Below are positions 53,201 through 61,462 of a stretch of 64,000 nucleotides of DNA, piece after piece. The notes beneath the pieces are model-generated. The model had not been told where the DNA came from and did no database searches. It saw nothing but the letters and a program-made list of their open reading frames with translations. The stretch covers positions 248,001 through 312,000 of the forward strand of contig NZ_MZMU01000010.1 of the NCBI RefSeq assembly GCF_004123835.1, given 5' to 3'. The stretch comes from Rhizobium leguminosarum (GTDB lineage Bacteria; Pseudomonadota; Alphaproteobacteria; Rhizobiales; Rhizobiaceae). A program made the translations under genes and the position numbers. Position 1 is the stretch's first letter, and each line of letters opens with the position of its first letter.

Positions 53201-55667
53201 TCTTCACCGGAATGGTCAGGGATCGCTCGATGGCCCGGCCGCCCGCCTCCTGCATGCGCATATAGACAGTGGCGTTGAGCAACTGCGTCGTGGCCGGCAG
53301 CTCGCTGATGGTGAGATCCGTCGAGGCTTCGCCATTCTCATCGAGTTCCGGCAGGCCGCCGATCGGCTGGCGCGAATCCTCGCTCGCCTCCTCGTCGGCG
53401 AGGCCGAAGAGGAAGCCCTTATAGGCCGCACTCTCACGCGTCGGCTTGACGACGACGTCGCCTTCGAGCGTCAGGCCGGCGGCTGGGGCGCCGTAGAGAT
53501 ATTTGCCCGATACGGTGATCGTCGCCGGTGTGTCTGGACCGACTTCCTTGGACTCGGTCTTGATCTCCATGTCGGTGCGATCGGGCACGAAATCGTCGAC
53601 GAGGAAACTCTTGGTGGCGATCGCGCTGCCCTTGGGATCGGTATAGATGTTCATCGTCCAGGTGCCGCGCATGGCGTTTTCCTGGGTCGGGAAATCGACG
53701 GTATAACCGCCGAGATTGCTGGTCTGGCTGACGATCCGCCGGTCTTCGACACCGTCGGGGCGGCTGAAGATGAAGGTGAGCGGCAGCTTCTCGATGGCGT
53801 TTCCATCGGTGTCGCGGGCGAGCGACTGCGCATGCACCGTCTCGCCGGCGCGGTAGATGCCGCGTTCGGTAAACGTCAGCACGTCGATCGCACCGGGTGC
53901 TGCGCGGCCGGTCACGCCGCGGTCGGAAAGGTCGAAGCCGGCACGCGTCATGTCGAGGAAGACGTAGTCCGATGTGCCGTTCGTGGCGGCAATGACGGCG
54001 GGCGTTAGCGCCGCCGTGCCGCGGATCAGGCCGGCGGTGAATGTGGCTCGGCCGTCCGCGTCGGTCGTCGCGGTGCCGAGTACTTCGTTGTTCTTGGCGA
54101 GCAGCTGCAGCTCGACGCCGGCGATCGGCTTTGCCGAGGCCAGCGAGCGGGTAAAGACGTTGAGCCCGTCCGTGCCGGCATAGGTGGTGACGCCGATATC
54201 GGAGACCAGGAACCACTGCGTCGCCTGCGAATTCCACTCCTGCGCCGGGCCGTTTGCCGCCGTTGCTGTCATCACGTAGATGCCGGGCTTGCGCTCGGGC
54301 AGCGCCTCGTCGACCGGGAAGCTGGTGACGATGTCCTTGTTGAGCTCGTTGGCGATGTCGATTGAGCCCTGCCAGACGAGTTCACCGCTTTGATCCTGGA
54401 TGTTCTGGGCGCTGTAGCCGTCGAGCTGGCTCAGGAACTGCGAATTGGTCAGCAGCGGTGCAATGGCGCGATCGCCGATGCGGTAGAGTTTGAGGTTGGC
54501 CGAGGCCATGTTGACCGAGACGATCGGGATGCCGCGGCGCGCCGTCGACGGCAGCACGAAGCTGTCGCCGGTGAAGCGCACCATCTGGCTGCGGTCCTTG
54601 ATATAGACGTCGATGCTGACGGCTGCTTCGAGCGCTTCGTCGACTGATGACGGCAGGCCGGTGCGGAAGCCGATCTTATAGGTCTGGCCGTGCGTCAGTC
54701 CCTCGACGCAGATCTGCTTGTCCTTGGTTTCCAAAGCCTTCGGCGCTTCGCCGTTCAGCGTCACGAAGGGCGTGTAGTCGGTGGTCTTGACGAGCGCTTC
54801 GGAGAAGGTGACGCAGGCGCGCGGCGTGGCGCTGTCGGCATCGACCGTGTGTTCGGTGATGCGGAAGCCCCGCGTCGATTTCAGCTGCAGATAGGCCGCC
54901 TGCACATCCTCGGCGGCGACGAGTGCCAGGCTCGCCTTGTAGGCGTCGAGCGCCGGGCGGTAATTGGCGTTCCGCTCCAGCGCAGTGGCGAGCACGGTCA
55001 GCGCCTCGGCGCGTTTGGCCTTGGTGCGCGTCAGCTCGTAGCCGTTCAGCGCGTCGACCACCGCTTGTCCCGTTGTGCTGCTCTCGGCGCTGCCGAGCGA
55101 CGCTGCGGCGCGAGCGGTTTCGAGCCAGAGATCGGCATCGTCAGGCGTGATCGACAGCGCACCATGGAAGGACTTCAGCGCGTCGGCCAGGTTGTTGGCG
55201 GTGAGGTCGAGGCGGGCGTTGGCCGTCAGGCTGTCGACGCCCTGGCCCTGCTGGTCGTCGGCGAGGGTAAGATTGTCCTTGAAGTCGTGGGCCTGCTGGA
55301 TGAGATCGTTGCTCAGGAAGGTCAGGCGCGGCGCCGCGCCGATATCCCGCTCCTGCTGGCCGGCCGTTTCGACGATCTTGCCGGCGATGGCGCCGGGGAA
55401 GGCGTTCATCGTCTTGAAATCGGATTTCAGGAAGCACCATTTCACCTTGGGATTGTAGGTGAAGGCCTTGCAGCTCTTGTCGCCGATGCAGGAGGTCTTG
55501 CACTGATCGAGCGAGACGTTCTGCTCGGTGCGAAGATCGAAGCCGAAGAAATCGGCGTCCTTGATCGTCTGGATGTCGCGCTTGGTATCCGCAGCGGCGG
55601 CGGGAAAGCTGATGGCGATCATGGAAAATGCGATTGTCGCGAAAGCAAAGAATGAGCGCACGGACAT
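50202..55667 (-). CDS. Bacterial alpha-2-macroglobulin family protein with N-terminal PAN domain
   Basis: 1821 residues from ATG 55667 (MSVRSFFAFATIAFSMIAISFPAAAA, a Sec signal peptide without lipobox Cys). A PAN/Apple-type Cys module (QCKTSC, KSCKAF, VKWCFLKS) and TPR-like repeats precede MG1-MG domains, a bait region and the thioester domain with motif CAEQ (Cys1371). Bacterial alpha-2-macroglobulins trap proteases in the periplasm to protect the wall, and pair with PBP1C, whose gene overlaps the stop here. The usual lipoprotein anchor is absent, so it is probably soluble in the periplasm. Confidence 0.94.
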   Translation of the reverse strand: MSVRSFFAFATIAFSMIAISFPAAAADTKRDIQTIKDADFFGFDLRTEQNVSLDQCKTSCIGDKSCKAFTYNPKVKWCFLKSDFKTMNAFPGAIAGKIVETAGQQERDIGAAPRLTFLSNDLIQQAHDFKDNLTLADDQQGQGVDSLTANARLDLTANNLADALKSFHGALSITPDDADLWLETARAAASLGSAESSTTGQAVVDALNGYELTRTKAKRAEALTVLATALERNANYRPALDAYKASLALVAAEDVQAAYLQLKSTRGFRITEHTVDADSATPRACVTFSEALVKTTDYTPFVTLNGEAPKALETKDKQICVEGLTHGQTYKIGFRTGLPSSVDEALEAAVSIDVYIKDRSQMVRFTGDSFVLPSTARRGIPIVSVNMASANLKLYRIGDRAIAPLLTNSQFLSQLDGYSAQNIQDQSGELVWQGSIDIANELNKDIVTSFPVDEALPERKPGIYVMTATAANGPAQEWNSQATQWFLVSDIGVTTYAGTDGLNVFTRSLASAKPIAGVELQLLAKNNEVLGTATTDADGRATFTAGLIRGTAALTPAVIAATNGTSDYVFLDMTRAGFDLSDRGVTGRAAPGAIDVLTFTERGIYRAGETVHAQSLARDTDGNAIEKLPLTFIFSRPDGVEDRRIVSQTSNLGGYTVDFPTQENAMRGTWTMNIYTDPKGSAIATKSFLVDDFVPDRTDMEIKTESKEVGPDTPATITVSGKYLYGAPAAGLTLEGDVVVKPTRESAAYKGFLFGLADEEASEDSRQPIGGLPELDENGEASTDLTISELPATTQLLNATVYMRMQEAGGRAIERSLTIPVKNERASIGIKPEFSDDLQENSIANFTVIGVNAAGQKQEAKGLRWKFYSLNRQYQWYREGTAWKYEPVYTAEQISNGSVDATMDGGKISVPVTWGRYRLEVESPDADGPTSSVEFDAGWFVTSTSTETPDGLEIALDKSSYKIGETAKLKVTSRYGGELMVTAGTEKLVAVQNATIGETGGEVDIPVTSDWGAGAYVTATLFRPGDAQDSHMPMRSIGIKWLKIDPEQRALQVTLDTPEKMLPRGPLDIGLQVAGAGANEDAYVTVAAVDVGILNLTRYEPPNPEDWYFGQRQLGLEIRDLYGRLIDGSLGATGKLRTGGDGGAIALQASPPTQKLVAFFSGPVKLDAEGKANVSFDIPQFNGTARVMAVAWSKSGVGHGVKDVIIRDPVVVTASLPKFLSPGDKANLRLDIANTDAPAGDYKLQLTGNDAVGIEEASASQTIRLEAGAKSELTLSLIGKQPGAGSVSINLSDASGLSLDQTVDVPVRPASLPITERRVLALKPGAKLTVDKNLLADSVLPGASISVNVTRSAAFDIPALLMTLDRYPLGCAEQTTSRALPLLYLAEVAKQAGMENDEDVQKRVQDAIYRVLSYQASAGSFGLWGPDSGDVWLDSYVTDFLTRAREMKYDVPERAFVQALENLQNTLSYTTDIKGQGDQIAYAIYVLARNKKAAISDLRYYADTMINDFPTPLAKAHIAAALALYGDAQRSKTIFLDALQMSEQSMVSRVNLSRTDYGTILRDGAAILALAAESRPVPPVIPELAKAVGKEWERSKYKSTQEETWMLLAARAIQGGDDGLKVDVNGAAHTGAYMARMTGDALADHPLTLTNQTNDAVSAVVTTVAAPTVPLPAGGDGFLIERSYYTLDGEQANVSEAKQNERYVVVIHVRETNDWPSRIVITDLLPAGFEIDNPNLVDSAQMTNFDWIGEISAAHTEFRYDRFVAAFNRAAGDNREFNVAYVVRAVTPGTYDHPAANVEDMYRPELSARTATGKMEVVAAQ

Positions 55668-55866
55668 AGGTTCCCCCCGGAAATGCTGGCTCTGACCGGC
55701 GGGCACTCTCCTCACTCCTCGCGAGATTGTCAACTCAAGTTGAGCGCTGTTTCATGTTCGCACAGGCGCTTTCGTCTGGCTGTCACATCGGCGTGAGTGA
55801 CCGCCTTGTGATTTGCGGCTTTGGCGGGGATGAGCAAGGATTTGGGCAATCGCAGGAGGTAGCGCC

Positions 55867-56571
55867 ATGTCCACGTCTTCCCACCGCAGGAGCCTTGCCG
55901 CGCTCCTTGCCGCCACTTTATTCTCGCTAGGCGTGTGTGTGGCGGACGCGGCCGAGGATGCCGTCGTCATCCCGCCGCCCGCCGTTGACGAGGTGGCCGG
56001 CTCAAGCACCGAGACTGCCATTTTCGCCGGCGGCTGTTTCTGGGGTGTCCAGGGCGTCTTCCAGCACGTGAAGGGTGTCGAGAACGCCGTCTCCGGTTAT
56101 GCGGGCGGCGACGCCAAAACGGCGCAGTACGAAACCGTCAGCACCGGCTCGACGGGCCATGCCGAAGCCGTCCAGGTGACGTTCGATCCGAAACAGGTCA
56201 CCTACGGCAAGTTGCTGCAGATCTTCTTCTCTGTAGCGCACAACCCGACGCAGCTGAATTTCCAGGGACCGGACCAGGGAACGCAATACCGTTCGGCGCT
56301 GTTCGTCTCCGATCCCGAGCAGCGCAAGGTTGCGGAGAGCTATATCGGCCAGCTGGACAAAGCGCATGTCTTCCCGCAGCCGATCGTCACCAAGGTGTCT
56401 GAAGCCACCGGCTTCTATCCGGCCGAGGCCTATCATCAGGATTTCCTGACGCTCAATCCGACCTATCCCTATATCGTCTACAACGACCTGCCGAAAATCG
56501 AGAACCTGAAGTCGTTATTTCCCGCCGACTACCGCGGCAAACCGGTCCTCGTGCTGAAAACCAAGAGCTGA
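55867..56571 (+). CDS. msrA: Exported peptide-methionine (S)-S-oxide reductase
   Basis: 234 residues. A signal peptide (SLAALLAATLFSLGVCVADAAE) precedes the MsrA domain. Active-site Cys57 lies in GGCFWG; SGYAGG, TGHAEAVQVTFDP, HNPTQLNFQGPDQGTQYRS and EAYHQDF are family motifs. No additional C-terminal Cys is seen, so the recycling may need another thiol. A GGAGG ribosome site precedes the ATG. It probably repairs oxidised Met in periplasmic proteins. Confidence 0.94.
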   Translation: MSTSSHRRSLAALLAATLFSLGVCVADAAEDAVVIPPPAVDEVAGSSTETAIFAGGCFWGVQGVFQHVKGVENAVSGYAGGDAKTAQYETVSTGSTGHAEAVQVTFDPKQVTYGKLLQIFFSVAHNPTQLNFQGPDQGTQYRSALFVSDPEQRKVAESYIGQLDKAHVFPQPIVTKVSEATGFYPAEAYHQDFLTLNPTYPYIVYNDLPKIENLKSLFPADYRGKPVLVLKTKS

Positions 56572-56597
56572 TGAAGCCGACAGCTTAGAGCGATAGT

Positions 56598-57150
56598 TCA
56601 GGGCACAATTTCTATCGGCGTATGGTTGGGGACCCGGGCCCAAATATCGCGCATCTCCGCGTTGGTGACCGCAATACACCCATCCGTCCAATCCAGTAGT
56701 TGATGGACGTTTCCGAATAAGCCCCAGCCATTGGGAAGGCCGTGGATCATGATATTGCCGCCGGGAGGAAAGCCATTCGCCTGAGCGTTGCGGCGATCCT
56801 CCGGATTTGGATATGAAATGTGCAGGCTCAGATGCGCCATGGACTTGGGATTTTCGCCAGTCAATTTCATAATGGCCTTCAGGTGTTTTCTCGTCACCTT
56901 CTCGTTGCTTGGGACCCTCATCGGCAGCCCGCCCAAGAGAAATGCGGTATGTTGAGATGGGAGTCTCGCCTCTGAAAAGGACCATGCGACGTTCGGATTT
57001 GTAAACGCGAATGAGGTCGGCCCGTTGCTCCAACGACATATCGGGAGGTGGCGAGCCTGAGCCGACCTTGGCCATCAATTTCGTGTAGGCGAACATGCTG
57101 ATGAGCACGGCGGCTAAAACGATAAATTTGTTTCTCAATATGATTCTCAT
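56598..57150 (-). pseudogene. L,D-transpeptidase (YkuD), frameshifted
   Basis: The 5' part in one frame (from ATG 57150) has an N-terminal membrane anchor (FIVLAAVLISMFAYTKL) and then YRISLGRAADEGPKQREGDEKTPEGHYEIDWR. The 3' part, in the next frame, continues PKSMAHLSLHISYP and the catalytic HGLPNGWG...DWTDGCIAVTNAEM with His and Cys, ending IEIVP. The switch falls in the run of four A (minus strand) at 56851-56854: one extra A. With three A the protein would read DWRNPKSMAHL, as in intact relatives. The gene is either a recent pseudogene, a sequencing error or, less likely, read by slippage. Confidence 0.8.
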
Positions 57151-57418
57151 CTTTAAGCAAACGGAAGGATTATACCGTCCTATCGCCCCCTCATCCAGAA
57201 GGCGCACACTTGAGATCGAACACTCCGGGCGCCTCTTTTTGCTTCAAATCCGTCACTTTAAGGATTTGTCAACGTTAACAATATCTTAAATACAGGAAAT
57301 CACGTTCCACTGCGGAACATATCATAGAGTCGCCCGTTACCACCGTGAGTTTCGCGTGGGATAGGCTGCCGGAGCGGATCCCTCTTTAGAAGTACAGGCG
57401 TAACCAAGGGGACGTATC

Positions 57419-57859
57419 ATGGCCACCAATGTTGTGCGGCGCTGGCAACGAGATGATCTCATGAAACAGAGAGTATTGATCGTCGAAGATGAATTCCTGA
57501 TCGCCCTGGATCTCGAGGCGACGGTGGAAGGCATGGGCATGCAGGTCGCGGGCCTTGCGAATGATCGCGAACAGGCGTTGCGGCTGGCGCCGCTTGCCGA
57601 TATCGCTTTCGTCGATATCAATCTTGCCGACGGCCCGACAGGGCCTGAGATCGGCCGACAGCTGGCGCAAGAGCATGGCATTGCCGTCGTCTTCATGACC
57701 GGCAATCCCGAAGTGGTGGCTGACGGCGTCAAGGGCGCGGTCGGCGTGGTCCAGAAGCCGGTCATGCCTTCGGTTGTCGAACAGCTGGTGAAATATCTTG
57801 CCGCGCGCCGTGTCGGCATGTTTGCGGTCGTACCATCACAAATGACGGTCTTTGCCTGA
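57419..57859 (+). CDS. Single-domain response regulator
   Basis: 146 residues from ATG 57419, preceded by AAGGGG. A CheY-like receiver domain begins at VLIVEDEFLIALDLEATVEGMG; the phospho-acceptor Asp is in IAFVDINLADG; Thr in VVFMTGNPEVV; Lys in QKPVMPSVV. No output domain is present. Rhizobial single-receiver proteins of this type often serve as phosphate sinks or stress-response partners. No kinase gene is adjacent. Confidence 0.88.
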   Translation: MATNVVRRWQRDDLMKQRVLIVEDEFLIALDLEATVEGMGMQVAGLANDREQALRLAPLADIAFVDINLADGPTGPEIGRQLAQEHGIAVVFMTGNPEVVADGVKGAVGVVQKPVMPSVVEQLVKYLAARRVGMFAVVPSQMTVFA

Positions 57860-57887
57860 TCGGACGGGGCCTGACGTAAAGGCCTGA

Positions 57888-58592
57888 TCAGCCGGATATG
57901 GCTGCGAGCTGCGGCGGATGGTCGGCCTCTTCCGCCTCCGGTCTGCCATAGGCCTTGAGAAAGGTATGGACGGCGTTGCGCGCCGCCTTTTCCAGCTCTT
58001 CATCGGTGGGTGTGCCTCCGAGAAGGATCATCATCTGCAGATCGGCATTGCCGAGTGCCACGAACTGCCTCGCCGCGACGTCGAAATCGTCGATGGTGAG
58101 CGCGCCCTTATGGGCAAGCCGTCCGAAAAGTGCGGACAGTGCGGTGGTCAGCTTGCCCGGTCCCTGCTGGCGCCAGCTTTCGAAGAGGTGCGGGTATCGC
58201 TCGCCTTCGGTCTGCACCAGCTTGCGCAGGAATTTTCCGTCGTGGTTGCAGATGCAGTTCTTGTTGAGGCGCACGGCAAACGCCGTCAGCTCGTCCTCCA
58301 GATTGTCGGCACGATCGGGGAAGGTCGACAACACAGAGAAGAGCATGGCGTTGGCGCGGTTCATGACATCTTCGATGACTGCGACGAACAGCGTCTCCTT
58401 CTCGCGATAGTGATTGTAGATCGTCTGGCGGGATACGCAGGCCACGGCGGCGATCTCGTCGATGCTGGCGCCGGCAAAGCCCTGGCGGCAGAATACGTCG
58501 GCCGCGGCATCGAGGATCGACATGCGCTTGGCGCATTGTCCGCGCTGCGTATGCCCCGTTATCCGGGCTGCCGATGTCATGCGATCTTTCAT
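57888..58592 (-). CDS. TetR-family regulator of the adjacent efflux pump
   Basis: 234 residues from ATG 58592; the longer frame starts at 58628 inside the palindromic promoter region, so I prefer the shorter. HTH: RMSILDAAADVFCRQGFAGASIDEIAAVACVSRQTIYNHYREKETLF. The C-terminal ligand domain is TetR_C type. It is divergent from the Bcr/CflA pump at 58799 and probably represses both. Confidence 0.85.
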   Translation of the reverse strand: MKDRMTSAARITGHTQRGQCAKRMSILDAAADVFCRQGFAGASIDEIAAVACVSRQTIYNHYREKETLFVAVIEDVMNRANAMLFSVLSTFPDRADNLEDELTAFAVRLNKNCICNHDGKFLRKLVQTEGERYPHLFESWRQQGPGKLTTALSALFGRLAHKGALTIDDFDVAARQFVALGNADLQMMILLGGTPTDEELEKAARNAVHTFLKAYGRPEAEEADHPPQLAAISG

Positions 58593-58604
58593 GAGTGCGA
58601 AGAT

Positions 58605-58637
58605 AAGACGTCTTGACGTTTTAGACAATGGCGTCTA
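58605..58637. promoter_or_regulatory. Candidate TetR operators in the tetR-pump intergenic region
   Basis: AAGACGTCTT (58605-58614) is a perfect 10-bp palindrome. TAGAC-AATGGC-GTCTA (58622-58637) is an inverted repeat 7 bp away. Both contain GACG or GTCT half-sites near the tetR start, the expected position for an autorepressor. Confidence 0.6.
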
Positions 58638-58798
58638 GATTTACATCTGTGTCCAAATTTATTGACACTCTTGGCTTCCGCTGGAGATTTGAGCTCCCAA
58701 CTTCGTCTTCGCGCGAACGATCATCATTCAACCCTGAGAGCAATGTGGCGGAGCGACGATCCGGTACCTCCGCCGCGCTTTTATGAAAGATCACCATT

Positions 58799-59998
58799 AT
58801 GACGGCTCCCTTCTTTCGCATTGCCCTCATTCTCGGCCTTCTGTCGGCCATCGGGCCCTTTGCCATCGACATGTATCTGCCTGCGCTGCCGTCCATTGGA
58901 CAGGACCTGCATGCCGATAACAATGTCACCCAGCTCACCCTTCTCGCTTTCTTCATCTCCTTTGCGCTCGCCCAGTTGGTCTATGGTCCGTTGTCGGATA
59001 TGTGGGGCCGCAAGCTGCCGCTCTATCTGGGCATCGGCCTTTTTTCCGTCGCCTCGATCGGCTGTGCGCTGGCGACCGATATCGAAACGCTGATCGCCTT
59101 CCGTTTCGTTCAGGGTATCGGCGGTGCCGCCGGCATGGTCATTCCGCGCGCCATCGTCCGCGACATGCATACCGGTGTGCAGGCCGCCCGCCTGATGTCA
59201 CTCTTGATGCTGGTCTTTTCGATCTCGCCGATCCTGGCGCCGTTGACGGGCAGCGCCGTCATCGAATTCTACGGCTGGCGCGGCGTATTCTGGGCCGTGA
59301 CCATCGCCGCCTTCATCGGCCTCGTCCTGCTCGCCACCCAGCTTGACGAAACCCGTTCACCGGCCGAACGCAGCGGCAGCGGTCTGAAGAGCGCCATGGC
59401 GGCCTACCGCCTGCTGCTTGCCGATCGCAATTTCCTGACGCTGACCTTCATCGGCGGCCTCGGCATTTCCAGCTTCCTCGTCTACCTCGCCAACTCGCCC
59501 TTCGTGCTGATCCAGCATTACGGGCTGACGCCGACGCAATACAGTTTCGCCTTCTCGATCAATGCCGTGTCCTTTTTCGCGGTATCGCAGGCGACGGGTT
59601 GGCTCGGCGAGCGTTTCGGCCTCGTGCGCGTCATGCGGATTGCGGTCAGCGCTTTTGCCCTTGCCATGGTCGTCATGGCGGTGGTGATGGCCGCGGGCTT
59701 CAACCAGCTGCCTGTCCTGGCGACCTTCCTGTTCATCGGCTACGGCTTCCTCGGCCTCGTCATCCCGACGAGCGCGGTGCTCGCGCTCGAGGATCACGGC
59801 GAGATCGCCGGCACCGCCTCGTCGCTGATGGGCACGTTGCATTTCGTGATCGCCGCCGTCGCCATGGTCATATCGAGCGTCTTCTTCGACGGCACAGCCG
59901 TTCCGATGGCCGCCGGCATCGCGCTCTGCGCCTTCGCAGCCTTCGTGCTGACCCAGGCGACGATTGGCCGCCGCGCCGCCGTCGCCGCTGCCGAATGA
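58799..59998 (+). CDS. Bcr/CflA-type multidrug MFS efflux transporter
   Basis: 399 residues, twelve predicted transmembrane segments. ALILGLLSAIGPFAIDMYLPALPSIG, LVYGPLSDMWGRK, RFVQGIGGAAGMVIPRAIVRD and the SFAISINAVSF segment fit the Bcr/CflA drug-resistance subfamily. It is divergent from a TetR regulator. Substrate unknown. Confidence 0.9.
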   Translation: MTAPFFRIALILGLLSAIGPFAIDMYLPALPSIGQDLHADNNVTQLTLLAFFISFALAQLVYGPLSDMWGRKLPLYLGIGLFSVASIGCALATDIETLIAFRFVQGIGGAAGMVIPRAIVRDMHTGVQAARLMSLLMLVFSISPILAPLTGSAVIEFYGWRGVFWAVTIAAFIGLVLLATQLDETRSPAERSGSGLKSAMAAYRLLLADRNFLTLTFIGGLGISSFLVYLANSPFVLIQHYGLTPTQYSFAFSINAVSFFAVSQATGWLGERFGLVRVMRIAVSAFALAMVVMAVVMAAGFNQLPVLATFLFIGYGFLGLVIPTSAVLALEDHGEIAGTASSLMGTLHFVIAAVAMVISSVFFDGTAVPMAAGIALCAFAAFVLTQATIGRRAAVAAAE

Positions 59999-60003
59999 TC
60001 AAA

Positions 60004-60033
60004 GTGACCGTACCCGGCTTCGGGTACGGTCAC
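60004..60033 (+). terminator. Hairpin after the efflux pump gene
   Basis: GTGACCGTACCCG, loop GCTT, CGGGTACGGTCAC: a perfect 13-bp stem 6 bp after the stop codon. There is no U-run, so it may stabilise the mRNA or act as a Rho-assisted terminator. Confidence 0.6.
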
Positions 60034-60136
60034 ATCATCAGGGTTGCGGCTGCGAGAAAATGCCGCGCCCGATTGAATATCGGCTGGCCGCGCTATTTAA
60101 CCCGATCCCCAAGCATGGTCATACCGGAGAATACTT

Positions 60137-61429
60137 ATGGTCGACGAGAAGCGGCTGATCTCGAAAATCACCTGGAAGCTGATGCCGTTTCTCGGCATCC
60201 TTTATCTCATCGCCTATATCGACCGGCAGAACGTCAGTTTCGCCAAGCTGCAGATGGTCGATGCCCTTGGAATGAGCGAATATGCCTATGGTCTTGGCGC
60301 ATCGCTCTTCTTCATCGGCTATTTTCTCTTCGAGGTGCCGAGCAACCTCTTCCTCGACAGGCTCGGCGCCCGTGTCTGGTTCGCCCGCATCCTGGTCTCC
60401 TGGGGTATCGTCACCATCGCGCTCGCCTTCACGCAGAACGCGACGATGTTCTATATCCTGCGCTTTTTACTCGGTGTCTGCGAAGCCGGCTTCTTTCCCG
60501 GCGTCCTCTATCTGCTGACGCTATGGTTTCCGTCGACCTATCGCGGCAGGATGGTCGGGCTGTTCATGATCTTCAGCGCCATCGCCAATGCCGTCGGTGC
60601 GCCGCTCGGCGGTGTGCTGCTCGATCTCGACGGTCTCTACGGCTTTGCCGGCTGGGAGTGGGTCTTCCTGGCGACGGGCGTTCCGGCTGTGATCGCCGGC
60701 ATCTTCACCTTCTTCTATCTCCCCGGCCGGCCTGAAAATGCAAGCTTCCTGAATGACGAGGAGAAGCAGTGGCTGGAACGAAGGCTCACTTCCGAAAATG
60801 CCGGCATGGGCGAGCATGCCGGAAACGGCTTCAAGGCGCTCATCGATCCGCGTGTCCTTTTGATGGCGCTCTGCTATATCGCCTTTCCGCTTTCGGCCTA
60901 TGGCCTCAGCTATTGGCTGCCGACCATCGTCAAGGCTTTCGGCGTCAGCAACACGGTGAACGGTTTCCTCAACATCATTCCCTGGGTGCTGGTCGCGATC
61001 GCGCTCTATGCCGTTCCCGCCATGGCCGACAAGGCGCAATCGAAGACGCCCTATATCGTCATTCCGGCTTTCATCGGCGCCGCCTGCCTGCTGCTCTCGG
61101 CGCTGATCCCGAACCACACTTTGCAATTCGCCTTCCTCTGCGTCGCCGCTGCCGGGATTTTCGCGCCCCAGCCGGTGTTCTGGAGCCTGCCCTCACGTTT
61201 CCTCAAGGGGGCGGGTGCTGCAGCCGGCCTTGCCGCCATCAATTCGGTCGGAAATCTCGGCGGTTTCGTCGCCCAGAACGTCGTGCCCTGGATCAAGGAA
61301 GCGAGCGGCAGCACGATCGCACCGATGTTCTTCCTGGCGGCCTGCCTGGCTGCCGGAGCCCTGCTGGTCTTCGTCGTCACGCGTCAGCTGTCGCACAGGG
61401 AGCATTCGGCGGCTCCGAGCCGGGTCTGA
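60137..61429 (+). CDS. Anion:cation symporter (ACS) family MFS transporter
   Basis: 430 residues. LMPFLGILYLIAYIDRQNVSFAKLQM, GYFLFEVPSNLFLDRLGARVWFARILVSWG and RFLLGVCEAGFFPGVLYLLTLWFP are typical of ACS transporters for organic acids, hexuronates or aromatic acids (D-galactonate/tartrate-type). GGAGA precedes the ATG. A LacI gene follows convergently, which suggests a sugar-acid substrate. Confidence 0.88.
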   Translation: MVDEKRLISKITWKLMPFLGILYLIAYIDRQNVSFAKLQMVDALGMSEYAYGLGASLFFIGYFLFEVPSNLFLDRLGARVWFARILVSWGIVTIALAFTQNATMFYILRFLLGVCEAGFFPGVLYLLTLWFPSTYRGRMVGLFMIFSAIANAVGAPLGGVLLDLDGLYGFAGWEWVFLATGVPAVIAGIFTFFYLPGRPENASFLNDEEKQWLERRLTSENAGMGEHAGNGFKALIDPRVLLMALCYIAFPLSAYGLSYWLPTIVKAFGVSNTVNGFLNIIPWVLVAIALYAVPAMADKAQSKTPYIVIPAFIGAACLLLSALIPNHTLQFAFLCVAAAGIFAPQPVFWSLPSRFLKGAGAAAGLAAINSVGNLGGFVAQNVVPWIKEASGSTIAPMFFLAACLAAGALLVFVVTRQLSHREHSAAPSRV

Positions 61430-61462
61430 TCAAGCCGTCAAAAGTACTCTACGCGACGGGCT

